NCBI GenBank assembly: GCA_043798715.1 | Contig: JAZDOK010000100.1 | Span: forward strand, 1 to 64,000 | Reading direction: 5' to 3' | DNA length: 64,000 nt | Origin: JAZDOK01 sp043798715 | GTDB taxonomy: Bacteria; Vulcanimicrobiota; JAZDOK01 | In this document: positions 44,501-51,713 of the stretch, piece by piece | How positions within the stretch are numbered: position 1 is the first letter of the stretch | Layout of the letters: every line of letters begins with the position of its first letter | Position numbers and translations under genes: made by a program | Notes under the pieces: generated by a model | Told to the model about the DNA's origin: nothing | What the model saw: the letters and a program-made list of their open reading frames with translations, nothing else | Databases searched by the model: none

Positions 44501-44566
44501 AGCCCGACTCTTCCTCCAGGCGGCGGTCCGAAAAGCTGGAGCGAAGAAAAAGAAATGGTTTCCGGA

Positions 44567-45130
44567 CTATTTCAAAGCCACGGGGCAGGGGATGGAAGGG
44601 CGCCCCTCGGCGCACTTAAAGCCGGCTTCCAGCGCCTTGATGTTTGTCTTGGCCGTTCCGGGCGGAGCCTTTGACTCAATAGCTCGCAGGAGTTCCTCCT
44701 TCGATACAACGGCAGTCAGCCGTGCGATGGCTCCCAGGGCCGCTATGGTGGCGGTTATTTCCTTCCCTGAGGCCTCCCTGGCGATATCGGTTAGCGGCAG
44801 TCTAATGGCGTTTTCGTCGGCATCCCTGACGTTGGTGGAATCAACGATAATCTTCCCGCCCTCTTTTACGCTGTCGCGGTACTTGTTGTAGGAGTCCTGC
44901 GCCATGGCCAGAAACAGGTCCGGTTTTTCGACTTTCGGAAAATCAATTTCCCCGTCGCTGATTATGATATCGGATTTGCTGGGCGCCCCTCTGGCCAGCG
45001 GCGCATAGGCCTGGGTCTGAACCGCGTTTTTTCCGGCGAAGACCGCAGCCGCCTCGGCCAGGATCAGTCCGCCCAGCAGGAGGCCCTGGCCGCCCATTCC
45101 GGCCAGCCTTATTTCGTAGCGGTAACTCAT
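44567..45130 (-). CDS. korG: 2-oxoacid:ferredoxin oxidoreductase, gamma subunit
   Basis: This 187-residue subunit opens with MSYRYEIRLAGMGGQG, the GxGGQG signature of the gamma domain (pyruvate/ketoisovalerate oxidoreductase, catalytic gamma family), which binds CoA and completes the active site. The start at 45130 overlaps the beta-subunit stop in an ATGA arrangement, implying translational coupling. The open frame extends upstream to 45349, but that extension overlaps beta and has no family resemblance. It is the last gene of the operon and converges on the giant gene, 66 bp away, with no clear terminator between them. Substrate choice (2-oxoglutarate against other 2-oxoacids) cannot be read from this subunit. 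Confidence 0.9.
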   Translation of the reverse strand: MSYRYEIRLAGMGGQGLLLGGLILAEAAAVFAGKNAVQTQAYAPLARGAPSKSDIIISDGEIDFPKVEKPDLFLAMAQDSYNKYRDSVKEGGKIIVDSTNVRDADENAIRLPLTDIAREASGKEITATIAALGAIARLTAVVSKEELLRAIESKAPPGTAKTNIKALEAGFKCAEGRPSIPCPVALK

Positions 45131-45969
45131 ATTGCTTTTGCCCTCTCTACAATTTTCGCATATTCTTCCAGGAAACCGGGAGAGTCCCGCTCCACCAGAA
45201 TCCCCCGTTCCACTTTCTTCGGGGCCATGTCCACGGCGCAGGCCTGGTTCAAATCTTCCGGCTTTATGACCGTGGTGTTTTCCTTCATCCACTTGAGCAT
45301 ATCCACGGCGGAGCCCTTCTTGTTCAGCCGGCCATAATAGGTGGCGCACTGGCTGAATACCTCCACCATCGAAAATCCCTTTTTCGAGAGGGCCCGGGCG
45401 ATGAAACGCTCCATCTCCAGTACGTGAAAGACGGTCGAGCGGGCCACGAAGGAGGCCCCGGCGTCAACCGCCAGGCGGGAGATATCGAAGGGCTGGTCGA
45501 CGTTTCCGAAGGGCGCGGTGGTGGCCAGGTCTCCGGAGGGGGTGGTGGGGGAGGCCTGTCCGCCGGTCATGCCGTAAATTCTGTTGTTGACGACGATGGC
45601 CGTGAGATCGATATTGCGGCGGGCGCTGTGGATGAAGTGGTTGCCGCCGATGGCGATGGCGTCGCCGTCGCCCATCACTACTATGACTTTCATGCCGGGC
45701 TTGGCCAGTTTAAGGCCGGTGGCGAAGGCGAGTGCCCTCCCATGGGTGGTGTGAAGGGTGCAAAAATCAACGTAGACCGGCATCCGACCGGAACAGCCGA
45801 TGCCGGAGACCATGGCCACGTTGCTCTTATCCAGCCCCAGGGCCCGGACTCCCCGGATGATGGCCCCCAGGATGGTTCCCAGTCCGCAGCCCGGGCACCA
45901 GACGGAGGGAAATTTTTTGTTGCCCCTGAGGTAGCTGTGAACGTGCAAGGGCATTTTATTTTTAATCAT
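45127..45969 (-). CDS. korB: 2-oxoacid:ferredoxin oxidoreductase, beta (TPP-binding) subunit
   Basis: This 280-residue protein carries the thiamine-diphosphate site of the complex. CPGCG is near residue 25 and GIGCSGR near 56. The TPP/Mg motif GDGDAIAIGGNHFIHSARRN precedes VVNNRIYGMTGGQ. It decarboxylates the 2-oxoacid and passes electrons to ferredoxin, forming the acyl-CoA with the other subunits. The ATG lies directly after the alpha-subunit TAA, and its stop overlaps the gamma start. Size and motifs fit KorB. A branched-chain or other 2-oxoacid specificity is possible, but the adjacent methylmalonyl-CoA and fumarate genes favour 2-oxoglutarate. Confidence 0.92.
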   Translation of the reverse strand: MIKNKMPLHVHSYLRGNKKFPSVWCPGCGLGTILGAIIRGVRALGLDKSNVAMVSGIGCSGRMPVYVDFCTLHTTHGRALAFATGLKLAKPGMKVIVVMGDGDAIAIGGNHFIHSARRNIDLTAIVVNNRIYGMTGGQASPTTPSGDLATTAPFGNVDQPFDISRLAVDAGASFVARSTVFHVLEMERFIARALSKKGFSMVEVFSQCATYYGRLNKKGSAVDMLKWMKENTTVIKPEDLNQACAVDMAPKKVERGILVERDSPGFLEEYAKIVERAKAI

Positions 45970-47094
45970 TTAGACCTCCATCGCCTCGATGATTTCATGC
46001 GGGTAGATGATTTCACAGTCGAGCTTGTTGACGCCTTTTATGACGCACTTTCCTCCGGATGCCCGCTGCACTTCCAGAATCATCTGGCCGTGGTTCATCT
46101 CGGGGACCAGGATGAGCCTGACCCGGGAGGCGATTTCCTGCACCGCTTTTTCCGGGAAAGGCCATATCGTCTTGAGCTTCATTAACCCGACTTTCTTCCC
46201 CATCTGGCGGGCTTGTTTCTGAGCCGCCAGGGACGAGCGGGCGCTGATACCAAACGAGATGACGGCAATTTCGGCGTCCTCCATATCGCGCATATCGTAG
46301 AGGAGAATATCGTCCAGGTTGTCATCTATTTTTTTGAAGAGTCGGTTGAACCAGGGGACTATCTCGTCGGCCCGCATGGTCGGGAAGCCGGAGATATCGT
46401 GGAAAAGTCCCGTGATGTGGAAACGATAGCCTTCGCCGAAGGCGGCCAGGGGCGGAACCAGGCTCTCCACGTTTTCGTAGGGGAAGTATTCGTTCGGCGG
46501 GCAGGTGGGTTTGAGACGGTCAATGACTTTTATGTCCCCCGGCGAGGGGACGACGACCCGCTCCCGCATGTGACCGATCACTTCATCCATGAGAAGAATG
46601 ACGGGGATACGGTATTTTTCGGAAAAATTAAAGGCCCGGATGGTGAGCTCCAGGGTTTCCGCGATGGAGGAGGGGCAGAGGGCGATGATGGGGTGGTCTC
46701 CATGGGTTCCCCACCGGGCCTGCATCATGTCTCCCTGCGCGGGGGAAGTCGGCGCGCCCGTGCTGGGCCCCGCCCGCTGGACATTGACCACCACGCAGGG
46801 AATTTCGGCCTCCACCGCGTAGCCGATGTTTTCCTGCATGAGGGAAAATCCCGGACCGCTGGTGGCGGTCATCGCCTTTTTTCCGCCGATGGAGGCGCCG
46901 ATGATGGCGGCCATGCTGGCGATTTCATCTTCCATCTGTATGAAAAACCGGCCCTCTTTCGGGAGGCGCTCGGAGAGGATCTCCGCAATTTCCGTGGAGG
47001 GCGTGATGGGATAGCCGGCATAGAATCCTAATCCGGCGATCAGGGCGCCCTCGACGCAGGCTTCGTTCCCGCTTAAAAACTTGACCTCAGGCAC
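45970..47094 (-). CDS. korA: 2-oxoacid:ferredoxin oxidoreductase, alpha subunit
   Basis: This 374-residue protein has the pyrimidine-binding domain of the TPP enzyme with GYPITPSTE near residue 28, QMEDEIASM near 53, and TSGPGFSLMQE and QRAGPSTGAPT further on. A transketolase C-like domain follows. The start is GTG at 47092-47094, sharing one base with the TAG of the delta gene. No gamma domain is fused, which matches separately encoded gamma in this operon. It acts in the cytoplasm with delta, beta and gamma. In the oxidative direction the complex yields reduced ferredoxin; in the reverse direction it fixes CO2 onto succinyl-CoA. The direction cannot be told from sequence. Confidence 0.92.
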   Translation of the reverse strand: MPEVKFLSGNEACVEGALIAGLGFYAGYPITPSTEIAEILSERLPKEGRFFIQMEDEIASMAAIIGASIGGKKAMTATSGPGFSLMQENIGYAVEAEIPCVVVNVQRAGPSTGAPTSPAQGDMMQARWGTHGDHPIIALCPSSIAETLELTIRAFNFSEKYRIPVILLMDEVIGHMRERVVVPSPGDIKVIDRLKPTCPPNEYFPYENVESLVPPLAAFGEGYRFHITGLFHDISGFPTMRADEIVPWFNRLFKKIDDNLDDILLYDMRDMEDAEIAVISFGISARSSLAAQKQARQMGKKVGLMKLKTIWPFPEKAVQEIASRVRLILVPEMNHGQMILEVQRASGGKCVIKGVNKLDCEIIYPHEIIEAMEV

Positions 47095-47465
47095 TATTCC
47101 ACCTCCACAGAGAGCTCCTCAGGTTCCAGGAGCGTAATCGCAAAATCCGGACATATATGCTCGCACATTCCGCACAGAACACAGCGGTCGGGATAAGTAA
47201 GATCCGCGTGTCCGTTGGCATCAACGGTGAGGGCGTCCTTGGGACATATGGACACGCAGAGGCCGCATCCCTTGCACCAGCCCTTGATGACCAGGACCCG
47301 CTCCTCGCCCAGTTCCGTGGCCCGCTCAAGCGCCACCGCCACTTCGTCGGGGGTGTGTCCCTCGGCCAGAAAGTGCTCCCACTCTTCCAGGGGGGAGCCC
47401 TTCGGCGGCAGGTACCGTTTTTTCGGGGGTTTACCCGAGGGCGTATATTTTTTTTCCTTCGGCAT
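47094..47465 (-). CDS. korD: 2-oxoacid:ferredoxin oxidoreductase, delta subunit (2x[4Fe-4S] ferredoxin)
   Basis: This 123-residue protein has a Lys/Pro-rich N-terminus, then two [4Fe-4S] motifs, CKGCGLCVSICP and CVLCGMCEHICP, which relay electrons from the TPP site to ferredoxin. I chose the second ATG (47465, MPKEKKYTPSG) because GGAGGAG lies six bases before it, inside the extension from the first ATG (47480). The start overlaps the 3' end of the fumarate hydratase beta gene by about 35 bp, and its stop overlaps the alpha GTG by one base, so the four subunits form one translational unit. Confidence 0.9.
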   Translation of the reverse strand: MPKEKKYTPSGKPPKKRYLPPKGSPLEEWEHFLAEGHTPDEVAVALERATELGEERVLVIKGWCKGCGLCVSICPKDALTVDANGHADLTYPDRCVLCGMCEHICPDFAITLLEPEELSVEVE

Positions 47466-47976
47466 ACAGGTCTCCTCCATAAATATCGTTCACAACCCAG
47501 ACCGGAAAATTCTCGACTTCCAGTTTCAGCACCGCCTCGGCTCCCAAATCTTCATAGGCTATGAGATCCGCCTTTTTGACACAGCGGGAGAGAAGAGCCC
47601 CCGCTCCGCCAAGGGTCGCAAAATAAACTGCTTTGTATTTCTGGATGGCCTCCCGGACCTCCTTGTTGCGATGGCCTTTTCCGATCATTCCCCTGAGGCC
47701 CGCCGCCAGGAGCCTGGGAGTGAAGGCATCAAGCCTCCCGCTGGTGGTGGGGCCCGCGGAGCCGATAGCCCGACCGGGTGGAGCCGGGGATGGCCCCATG
47801 TAGTAGATGACGGCGCCGCTTAGAGGAAATGGAAGAGGATCTTTTCGATCCAGGGCGGCTATGATGCGCTGGTGTGCCGCATCCCGTGCCGAGTAGATCG
47901 TACCGCTCAAAAGAAGGTAGTCTCCGCTCCTCAAGCGGGCCACTTTTTCATCGTCTAAAGGAAGGGACAGATTCAC
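47431..47976 (-). CDS. Class I fumarate hydratase, beta subunit
   Basis: This 181-residue protein corresponds to the C-terminal (beta) part of two-subunit class I fumarase / L(+)-tartrate dehydratase. The family signature AGPTTSGRLD spans 74-83, followed by GLRGMIGKGHR. With the alpha subunit it hydrates fumarate to malate in the cytoplasm. Start GTG at 47974-47976 overlaps the preceding TGA (GTGA), implying coupling to the exported-protein gene. It is unusual that the alpha and beta genes are separated by another gene. Tartrate dehydratase is an alternative, but the central-metabolism context favours fumarate. Confidence 0.88.
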   Translation of the reverse strand: MNLSLPLDDEKVARLRSGDYLLLSGTIYSARDAAHQRIIAALDRKDPLPFPLSGAVIYYMGPSPAPPGRAIGSAGPTTSGRLDAFTPRLLAAGLRGMIGKGHRNKEVREAIQKYKAVYFATLGGAGALLSRCVKKADLIAYEDLGAEAVLKLEVENFPVWVVNDIYGGDLYAEGKKIYALG

Positions 47977-48584
47977 TTCGTCCTCACGGGAGTTGCTGCT
48001 TTACCTGCTTTTGAAGCGGGAGGCCGGACGAATGAAAAACTCTTTATGATTGCAATGAACTCATTCTGTGCCATCAGATTATCAGCCTCGGAGGCCGCAA
48101 TGCAGGTGATATCAAAAAGATTGGGGTGTTCCGCCCGCAGGATAAGAGCCCGGGTGCAGAAGACCGCTTTTTTTTGAAGATTATTGTAGGAATACCGGAA
48201 ATAGACGCGATCTGAAAGTGCTCTGACCGGCTCCCGCTCCCGGTAACCTTCCAGGAGCCTGGCCTTTGCCTCGATCAGAAAAGCCAGATCGCGAATGTCG
48301 GGGGCCGGGTAGGCGACGTCCGCGGTGATCCGAACTTGTGCCCTCGAATCGCGAAGGAAGCGGCTCTGAAAGGTGGCCACCTCCGGGTAGTGCGTCAGGT
48401 TGAAGGAGGGAGAAGGTTTCCCGCCGATTTTCCAGGTGAGAGGGACTTTGATCTGGAAATGAAAGGCCTTGCTGGTGTAGGTTTTATAAGCTGTATTATC
48501 AGCGGAAGCCGCCAGGCATACGGAGAATGTGAGAAACACCGCCGTGAGGCACCGGAGCAGGTTCTTAACCGTTGTCTTGTTCAT
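47973..48584 (-). CDS. Exported protein of unknown function between the two fumarase subunit genes
   Basis: This 203-residue protein starts MNKTTVKNLLRCLTAVFLTF with a signal peptide probably cleaved after AASA (before DNTAY). The second ATG (48584) is preferred because GGGGAGAG lies about eight bases upstream, while the first ATG (48590) abuts it. The mature part (FHFQIKVPLTWKIGG...VRITADVAYPAP...ITCIAASEADNL...IIKSFSFV) has the strand/helix pattern of PsbP/DcrB-like small periplasmic domains, but I recognise no specific family. The lipobox is not convincing. The gene is coupled by GTGA overlap to the fumarase beta gene and begins 17 bp after the alpha gene. A periplasmic protein has no evident role in fumarate hydration, so co-expression may be incidental. 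Confidence 0.75.
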   Translation of the reverse strand: MNKTTVKNLLRCLTAVFLTFSVCLAASADNTAYKTYTSKAFHFQIKVPLTWKIGGKPSPSFNLTHYPEVATFQSRFLRDSRAQVRITADVAYPAPDIRDLAFLIEAKARLLEGYREREPVRALSDRVYFRYSYNNLQKKAVFCTRALILRAEHPNLFDITCIAASEADNLMAQNEFIAIIKSFSFVRPPASKAGKAATPVRTK

Positions 48585-48600
48585 CTTCATCTCTCCCCGC

Positions 48601-49446
48601 TTAGAGGATGGCCTCCTTGTGCCGGGCCGCGTGGCACTGCAGATTGACCGCCACCGGCAGGCTGGCGATGTGACATGGAAACTCTTCGATGTGCACGGCC
48701 AGGGCCGTCATTCTTCCTCCGAAGCCTTGGGGGCCGATGCCCAAGGCATTGACCCGCTCCAGGATTTCATTTTCCAGCTCCGCGATTGCGGGGTTTAAGC
48801 TTTTCAGGCCCACCTTTCGGAGAATGGCTCTTTTGGCCAGGAGCATGGCTTTTTCAGCGGTCCCGCCGATTCCCACGCCCACAATGACGGGGGGACATGG
48901 GTTGGAACCGGCCCGCTCCACCGCCTGCACGACGAATTCGACGACTCCCCGCGCGCCCAGGGAAGGGGCGAGGAGGCCCAGGGCGCTCATGTTCTCACTG
49001 CCGCCCCCCTTGGGGAGGATCGTTATTTTTAAATGATCGCCGGGAACGATTTCGGTATGAATGACGGCCGGGGTGTTATCTTTAGTGTTTTTGCGTTCGA
49101 ATAACGGATCATCCACCACGGATTTTCTCAAGTATCGGCCGACATATGCCTTTCGAACCCCTTCCTGGACGGCTCTTTCGAGATCTCCCCCGGTGAGGCG
49201 GACCTCCTGTCCCACTTCGAGAAAGACCACGGCCAGGCCGCAGTCCTGGCAGATGGGGAGGGATTCTTCGCCGGCGATCCTGGCGTTTTCCAGGAGGGCT
49301 CCAATGACTTCCCGCCCGATGGGGGAAGGCTCCTTCTTAAAACACGAGGATAGTGCTTCTTCCACGTCACCGGGAAGAATGAAGTTCGCTTCAGCGCAGA
49401 GCCCGGCCACGGCATCGGTGATCCGGGCGCATTCAATTGTTCGCAT
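48601..49446 (-). CDS. Class I fumarate hydratase, alpha subunit ([4Fe-4S])
   Basis: This 281-residue protein carries the iron-sulfur ligands of class I fumarase: C66 in ICQDCG, the Cys of NPCPPVIVGVGIGGT and that of LQCHAARH near the C-terminus. In most relatives the first motif reads CQDTG; here it is CQDCG, which places an extra Cys beside the cluster. The start at 49446 (MRTIECARITDA) has GGAG a few bases upstream and leaves an 11-bp gap after the epimerase stop. A longer form from 49482 would overlap that gene and adds no family sequence. With the beta subunit it interconverts fumarate and malate and is likely oxygen-sensitive. Confidence 0.9.
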   Translation of the reverse strand: MRTIECARITDAVAGLCAEANFILPGDVEEALSSCFKKEPSPIGREVIGALLENARIAGEESLPICQDCGLAVVFLEVGQEVRLTGGDLERAVQEGVRKAYVGRYLRKSVVDDPLFERKNTKDNTPAVIHTEIVPGDHLKITILPKGGGSENMSALGLLAPSLGARGVVEFVVQAVERAGSNPCPPVIVGVGIGGTAEKAMLLAKRAILRKVGLKSLNPAIAELENEILERVNALGIGPQGFGGRMTALAVHIEEFPCHIASLPVAVNLQCHAARHKEAIL

Positions 49447-49457
49447 GTCAGCTCCGT

Positions 49458-49868
49458 CTAAAGAGCTTTTTTCTTTTCGCAAAGTTCGATGAGAACGCCG
49501 TGTGCTCCCCCGGGATGGATGAAGGCTATTCTCTTGCCTCCGGCACCGCTTCTCGGCGTCTGATCGATGAGGCGGACCGAGCGGCTCTTTAGATCTTCCA
49601 GCGACTTCTCGATGTCCGTAACTTCAAGGGCCAGGTGATGGATGCCCTCTCCTTTTTTGCCGAGAAAATTCGCAATGGGACTTTCGGGGGACGTCGGCTC
49701 CAGGAGTTCCACTGTCGATTCGCCGATGGCCAGGGAGGCCGTCTTTACTTTCTGTTCGGGGACTTCCTCGCGGTGGATCCCACCTTCTCCCAGAAGAGGG
49801 CCGAAAAATTCCAGGGCCTTTTCCAGATCCTGGACCGCAATTCCTATGTGATCTATCTGCTTGGCCAT
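49458..49868 (-). CDS. mce: Methylmalonyl-CoA epimerase
   Basis: This 136-residue vicinal-oxygen-chelate protein has the metal-site pattern of the epimerase: DHIGIAV with His7, GIHHLALEV in the middle, and a C-terminal AHGVLIELCE. It also has VELLEPTSPESPIANFL and RSGAGGKRIAFIHP, typical of the family. It interconverts the 2R and 2S forms of methylmalonyl-CoA, linking the mutase to the carboxylation/decarboxylation step. AAGGAGC six bases before the ATG is a good ribosome site. It lies 11 bp after the mutase gene. Confidence 0.95.
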   Translation of the reverse strand: MAKQIDHIGIAVQDLEKALEFFGPLLGEGGIHREEVPEQKVKTASLAIGESTVELLEPTSPESPIANFLGKKGEGIHHLALEVTDIEKSLEDLKSRSVRLIDQTPRSGAGGKRIAFIHPGGAHGVLIELCEKKKAL

Positions 49869-49879
49869 AAAAATGCTCC

Positions 49880-51550
49880 TTAAAGCGTGACGGATTCCCG
49901 GTATTCTCCGAAGACTCCCCGGAGGAGGTTGCAGATTTCACCCAGGGTGGCATAGACTTTGACTGCTTTGAGAATTGGCCCCATCAGGTTTTCTTCTCCC
50001 CCGGCCGCCCGGCGGAGTTCATCGAGTGCCGTAATAACGGCGCTCTCGTCTCTTCGGGCCTTAAGGGCCGAAAGGCGCTTTTTCTGGGCCTCTTCCTCGT
50101 CCGGATTAACCGGCCGTCCGGCGGCTCTCTCCTCCCCGCTCATCACGAAGTCGTTCACGCCGACCACGATATCTTCTTTGGATTCCACTTTCTTCTGGGA
50201 GGAATAGGCGCTGTTCTGGATTTCCCTCTGGAGGTGGCCCTCCTCGATGGCCCGGAGCACTCCTCCCCATTCCTTGATTCTCTGGAGGTATTCCCGGGCC
50301 TTTTCCTCCAGGCGTAAGGTCAGGCTTTCGACGGCATAGGAGCCGCCCAGGGGATCCACCGTGTCGCAGACGCCGCTTTCATTGGCGATGATTTGCTGGG
50401 TTCGGAGGGCGATTCTTACCGCCTCTTCCGTGGGCAGGCAGAGGGCCTCATCGTAGGAATTGGTGTGCAGGCTCTGGGTGCCGCCGAGCACCGCCGCCAG
50501 CGCCTGCAGGGTGACCCGCACGATATTGTTGAGCGGCTGCTGGGCGGTCAGAGTGCAGCCCGCCGTCTGGGTATGGAAACGGAGGGCCATGGAGCGGGGA
50601 TTTTTGGCTCCCGCCTCCTGCATGAGCTGGGCCCAGAGACGCCGGGCGGCCCGGAACTTGGCCACTTCCTCCAGCAGGTTGTTGTGGGCGTTGAAGAAGA
50701 AGGAGATGCGGGGGGCGAAGGAATCTATATCCAGCCCCCGGGCCAGGACCGCCTCCACGTAGGCCATTCCATCGGCCAGAGTGAAGGACAGCTCCTGGGC
50801 GGCGGTGGAGCCCGCCTCCCGGATGTGGTAGCCGCTCACGCTTATGGGGTTCCAGCGGGGGAGATTTTTAGAGGTGTACTCGATTAAGTCCACCGTCAGG
50901 CGCATGCTGGGAGCGGGCGGAAAGATATAGGTGCCGCGGGCGATGTACTCTTTTAATATATCGTTCTGGACGGTTCCGTCCAGCTTTAAAAGATCGGCGC
51001 CCTGCTTTTCGGCCACGCTCGCGTACATCGCCAGAAGGATGCAGGCCGGCGCGTTGATGGTCATGGAGGTGGAGACCTTCTGGAGGGGAATGCCGTCAAA
51101 GAGGGTCTCCATGTCCGCGAGGGAATCTATGGGGACGCCGACTTTCCCGACTTCGCCCAGGACGATGGGGTCGTCGGAGTCATAGCCCATCTGTGTCGGA
51201 AGGTCAAAGGCCACCGAGAGGCCGGTCTGGCCCTGTTCCAGGAGGTACTTGAAGCGCTCGTTGGTCTCCCGGGCGCTGGCAAACCCCGCGTACTGACGCA
51301 TCGTCCAGAAGCGCCCCCGGTACATGGAGGGCTGAACGCCGCGGGTGAAGGGGATCTCCCCCGGGAAGCCCAGGTCTTTGAGGTAATCCAGGCCCTGAAG
51401 GTCATCCGGGGTGGCCAGGCGCGGTACTTCCTGGCCCGACGAGGTTTCAAAGCGGGTCTTCCGCTCCGGGGCGCGTTCGCTCGCCTTCTTGAGAGGCCCT
51501 TCCTCCCAGGCTGTTTTTTTCTCGGAAATAGAACTTTCTTGTGTAATCAT
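49880..51550 (-). CDS. Methylmalonyl-CoA mutase, large (catalytic) subunit
   Basis: This 556-residue protein corresponds to the substrate-binding TIM-barrel part of acyl-CoA mutases. FTRGVQPSMYRGRFWTMRQY (68-87), LSVAFDLPTQMGYDSDDP, STSMTINAPA, HIREAGSTAAQE and TQSLHTNSYDEAL are all present. It rearranges succinyl-CoA and methylmalonyl-CoA using adenosylcobalamin. The B12-binding domain (DxHxxG) is not fused, and no gene for it, nor for the MeaB chaperone, is in the window, so the small subunit must be encoded elsewhere. The Tyr and Arg of the SMYRGR segment favour methylmalonyl-CoA over other acyl-CoA mutases, and the adjacent epimerase supports this. No clear Shine-Dalgarno precedes the ATG. 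It is the first gene of the operon running to 44567. Confidence 0.92.
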   Translation of the reverse strand: MITQESSISEKKTAWEEGPLKKASERAPERKTRFETSSGQEVPRLATPDDLQGLDYLKDLGFPGEIPFTRGVQPSMYRGRFWTMRQYAGFASARETNERFKYLLEQGQTGLSVAFDLPTQMGYDSDDPIVLGEVGKVGVPIDSLADMETLFDGIPLQKVSTSMTINAPACILLAMYASVAEKQGADLLKLDGTVQNDILKEYIARGTYIFPPAPSMRLTVDLIEYTSKNLPRWNPISVSGYHIREAGSTAAQELSFTLADGMAYVEAVLARGLDIDSFAPRISFFFNAHNNLLEEVAKFRAARRLWAQLMQEAGAKNPRSMALRFHTQTAGCTLTAQQPLNNIVRVTLQALAAVLGGTQSLHTNSYDEALCLPTEEAVRIALRTQQIIANESGVCDTVDPLGGSYAVESLTLRLEEKAREYLQRIKEWGGVLRAIEEGHLQREIQNSAYSSQKKVESKEDIVVGVNDFVMSGEERAAGRPVNPDEEEAQKKRLSALKARRDESAVITALDELRRAAGGEENLMGPILKAVKVYATLGEICNLLRGVFGEYRESVTL

Positions 51551-51582
51551 AATGCTGTTCTATTCCATAAAAATTAAGTTTT

Positions 51583-51612
51583 CCCTTGTCCGGTTTAGCC
51601 CCCGACCAAGGG
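51583..51612 (-). promoter_or_regulatory. Hairpin in the leader of the mutase operon
   Basis: CCCTTG (51583-51588) pairs with CAAGGG (51607-51612), with a second short CGG/CCG stem inside. It lies about 33-60 nt upstream of the mutase ATG on the coding strand. No T-run follows, so it is not a terminator. A regulatory role is only suggested by position. The rest of 51551-51713 holds no gene that I can recognise. Confidence 0.3.
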
Positions 51613-51713
51613 CTTACGATTCCGATGCAAAAGCCGCCGTATTCAGCACCTATGATACGCGACGGGCACACGAAACTTAATCCTGCTAACAATTTAAATC
51701 AGCAGTGCAGTCC

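Noticed and set aside
1..44500. The fragment at 1-1487 and the giant gene as one gene split by a frameshift
   Set aside because: They are separated by 437 bp containing a promoter and ribosome site, and the second begins with its own signal peptide and TPS domain.
44526..44567. GTCCGAAA/TTTCCGGAC hairpin between the giant gene and korG as a terminator
   Set aside because: The stem is bulged, the loop is about 26 nt and there is no T-run; I do not call a terminator here.
45131..45349. N-terminal extension of the gamma subunit gene
   Set aside because: It overlaps the beta gene completely, lacks family similarity, and the internal ATG has the expected ATGA coupling.
51447..51692. A third copy of the island leader element upstream of the mutase gene (similar ACAAGGGAAAACTTAAT..TGGAATAG text)
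   Set aside because: Similarity is limited to about 40 nt with gaps and lacks the conserved GGGAGAG and TTCCGTC parts; chance or a very old remnant cannot be told apart.
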